In this document: positions 14,510 through 16,083 of the stretch, in pieces
Layout of the letters: the number at the start of each line of letters is the position of its first letter
Numbering within the stretch: the stretch's first letter is position 1
Notes under the pieces: generated by a model
The model's database searches: none
The model's input: only the letters and a program-made list of their open reading frames with translations
What the model was told of the DNA's origin: nothing
Assembly: GCA_018648445.1 (NCBI GenBank)
Contig: JABGRG010000091.1
Coordinates: 1-16,083, forward strand
Source: Rhodospirillales bacterium
GTDB taxonomy: Bacteria > Pseudomonadota > Alphaproteobacteria > Rhodospirillales_A > JACZKS01
DNA: 16,083 nt
Direction of reading: 5' to 3'
Translations under genes and position numbers: made by a program

Positions 14510-15333
14510 TTTTCCTCACCACGACCTTCATCGGCGCCACGCAGAAAGATCGGACCGAAAGTTCCCATCTGCCGAATACGAAGGCGGCCTTCCTTGGCCA
14601 GTTCCAGACTGGCCGAAAATGTGGACGCCATTGCCGAACGGGTCAGCATCGTGTCCTTCAAACCGGGGGGCAGAAATTTCACCAGATTTTCCCACTCGGG
14701 CGTACGACCGACGTGCTGGCGCAATCTTTCAAGCGCCTCCTCGACCGAATACAGGCCCCAGGCTTCGATCTGCAAGGTCGTTTCGGACGCCCTGCGTTTC
14801 TGGTCGGCATAGGCTTTTAGAAGGTCGTAAAGCGACACCTCGAAGATGGTCTTGACCTCTTCCTCGGGCTTCTCCGGCATTCCGCGAGCGAAAAACTCCT
14901 GTCCCAGCCGGGGCCGCGCGACCAACCTTGCGCCCGCTTCCTGCATGGCTTCCAGCCGTTGCAGGTGGAACGCCAATGCGGCGGCCATTTCCTCGCCGCT
15001 GGGTTCGTCCTCGTCCCCCATCTCGGGAATCAAAAGCCGCGATTTCAAATAGGCCAGCCACGCCGCCATCACCAGATAATCGGCAGCCAGTTCGATGTTC
15101 GTCTTGCGCGCTTTGGCCACGAATTCCAAATACTGATCGGCCAGTTGAAGGATGGATATCTGCGTCAGATCGACTTTTTGATCGCGAGCCAGGGTCAACA
15201 GCACGTCGATGGGGCCTTCATAGCCATCCACATCGACGACGAAAGCCTCCCGCGCCACCCTGGCGGCGGCGGTTTCCTCAATGCCTTCGAAGCTGTCCTG
15301 GCCTTCGAAGCCGTCCTGCACCTCAGCGGTCAT
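14506..15333 (-). CDS. scpA: Segregation and condensation protein ScpA
   Basis: A 275-residue kleisin that bridges the SMC heads and binds ScpB. After an acidic N-terminal extension, the family start is plain: YEGPIDVLLTLARDQKVDLTQISILQLADQYLEF, from about residue 38. It continues with AADYLVMAAWLAYLKSRLLIP. The C-terminal kleisin winged helix covers about the last 90 residues (VSLYDLLKAYADQKRR onward). The start ATG 15333 lies one base beyond the M50 protease stop (TGATATG). A GTG at 15345 would add four residues and overlap that gene; neither has a strong Shine-Dalgarno, so coupling is likely. It overlaps scpB by four bases. Confidence 0.95.
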   Translation of the reverse strand: MTAEVQDGFEGQDSFEGIEETAAARVAREAFVVDVDGYEGPIDVLLTLARDQKVDLTQISILQLADQYLEFVAKARKTNIELAADYLVMAAWLAYLKSRLLIPEMGDEDEPSGEEMAAALAFHLQRLEAMQEAGARLVARPRLGQEFFARGMPEKPEEEVKTIFEVSLYDLLKAYADQKRRASETTLQIEAWGLYSVEEALERLRQHVGRTPEWENLVKFLPPGLKDTMLTRSAMASTFSASLELAKEGRLRIRQMGTFGPIFLRGADEGRGEEK

Positions 15334-15334
15334 A

Positions 15335-16027
15335 TCAGATAACACCGACCAAATTATAAATTACAAACTCCACGGCGCTGGCAGGGGTTCCGATCAACCA
15401 CCAGAAGACATTCCAGTCCTGCCCCAATGCGTCCCCAATCCACGGAACCACGAATACTGCGCCCAGTATAATCACAAATCCGGCTCGTTCCAGCCGCGCC
15501 AGCGGAGCCGCCAGAACACGCGGCAGCAACCCCACAGCGACCCGCCCTCCGTCCAGCGGTGGAATGGGCAGCATATTGAAAATGCAGAGCAGAACATTGA
15601 TCCACACGGCAGCTTCCAGATTTAGCGCGAACCATTTCTGGAAAGTCCCGGTCACAAAAGGCGTCGTATGAAACATGGCGGCGGCAAATACAGCCAAAAT
15701 CAGATTGGTCACCGGCCCCGCAAGGGCGACCAAAACCATGTCCCGCCGGGGGCTTCGCAAGGCCCTGAAATTAACCGGAACCGGCCGCGCGAAGCCGAAC
15801 ATCATCTTGCCGCCGGACGCCAGAAGCAGCATGACGGGAAGAAGAAACGTTCCGAACGGATCGATATGCTTGATCGGATTGAATGTCACGCGGCCCAGCC
15901 GGTAAGCCGTATCGTCGCCCAGCCGCCAAGCCATCCAGCCGTGGGCCGCTTCGTGAAAAGTTACGGCGATCAGCACCGGCAGCGCCCAGATGGACACCGT
16001 ATACAAAATTCCGCCGAAACCAGCCAT
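15335..16027 (-). CDS. Site-2 protease (peptidase M50) family membrane protein
   Basis: A 230-residue polytopic membrane metalloprotease. The zinc site HEAAH (25-29) lies in the first hydrophobic region and the third ligand D159 in NMLPIPPLDGGR (151-162); both catalytic motifs are intact. AGPVTN (103-108) is the usual conserved loop. No PDZ or CBS domain is present, so this is the compact subfamily whose substrates are unknown. The start ATG 16027 is firm: an in-frame TAA at 16045-16043 excludes a longer protein, and AAGGGAG lies about ten bases upstream. In alphaproteobacteria such a gene is often next to scpAB, so regulated proteolysis of a specific target cannot be inferred from position. 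Confidence 0.94.
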   Translation of the reverse strand: MAGFGGILYTVSIWALPVLIAVTFHEAAHGWMAWRLGDDTAYRLGRVTFNPIKHIDPFGTFLLPVMLLLASGGKMMFGFARPVPVNFRALRSPRRDMVLVALAGPVTNLILAVFAAAMFHTTPFVTGTFQKWFALNLEAAVWINVLLCIFNMLPIPPLDGGRVAVGLLPRVLAAPLARLERAGFVIILGAVFVVPWIGDALGQDWNVFWWLIGTPASAVEFVIYNLVGVI

Positions 16028-16083
16028 TAGAGCATGTCTCCCTTATTCGGAACCGCTGAGACACCGTATCCGGTGTGCTGACA
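16027..16083 (-). other. Window edge: possible 3' end of an upstream minus-strand gene
   Basis: One minus-strand frame is open from the window edge to a TAA at 16029-16027 that overlaps the M50 start as TAATG. A second frame ends in a TAA at 16045-16043. Either could be the tail of an upstream gene; 18 residues or fewer are too few to identify it. A 6-bp inverted repeat, ACACCG (16061-16066) and CGGTGT (16071-16076), lies here without a T tract. Confidence 0.2.

Noticed and set aside
1..16083. A new defence, mobile or biosynthetic gene cluster
   Set aside because: Nearly all genes are recognised housekeeping families in an order expected for alphaproteobacteria; no toxin-antitoxin, nuclease, integrase or biosynthetic enzyme set is present.

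Overview
The window looks like core chromosome of a fairly GC-rich alphaproteobacterium, probably Rhodospirillales-like. I infer this from the gene order (M50 protease - scpA - scpB - tatA - tatB - tatC - serS - surE - pcm - LysM/M23 lipoprotein, and yajC - secD - secF followed by a squalene/phytoene-synthase-like gene) and from protein character. No database search was possible. I see no rRNA, tRNA, CRISPR array, transposase, phage gene or integrase. Gene content is mostly housekeeping, and I find no evidence for a new defence or biosynthetic system.

Layout from left to right. Bases 1-834 (+) are the 3' part of an unrecognised protein with an acidic N-terminal half. It converges on an NDUFAF6-like squalene/phytoene-synthase-family gene (845-1642, -). 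An iron superoxide dismutase, sodB (1754-2353, +), is divergent from that gene and ends at a strong bidirectional hairpin terminator shared with secF. The Sec accessory operon yajC-secD-secF runs on the minus strand (5376 to 2421) from a recognisable promoter. Between yajC and a divergent DUF815-type AAA+ ATPase gene (5795-6652, +) lies a 418-bp non-coding gap. It holds a 266-bp nested palindromic element (5458-5723) with 33-bp near-perfect terminal inverted repeats, which is the most unusual structure in the window.

From 16027 down to 6649 twelve genes lie head to tail on the minus strand: site-2 protease, scpA, scpB, tatA, tatB, tatC, serS, surE, pcm, nlpD-like, MFS transporter and DUF4389 membrane protein. 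Several are joined by overlapping stop/start codons (ATGA or GTGA) or gaps of a few bases, so translational coupling is likely. A possible internal promoter precedes tatA.

Most of the genes concern envelope biogenesis and macromolecule quality control. YajC/SecD/SecF and TatABC are the two export systems for unfolded and folded proteins. The NlpD-like lipoprotein probably helps control cell-wall splitting, and the M50 protease works in the membrane. ScpAB are the SMC (condensin) partners for chromosome segregation. SurE and Pcm are survival and repair enzymes in the order known from the gammaproteobacterial surE-pcm-nlpD locus, without rpoS. The NDUFAF6-like protein (a likely respiratory complex I assembly factor) and SodB point to aerobic respiration.
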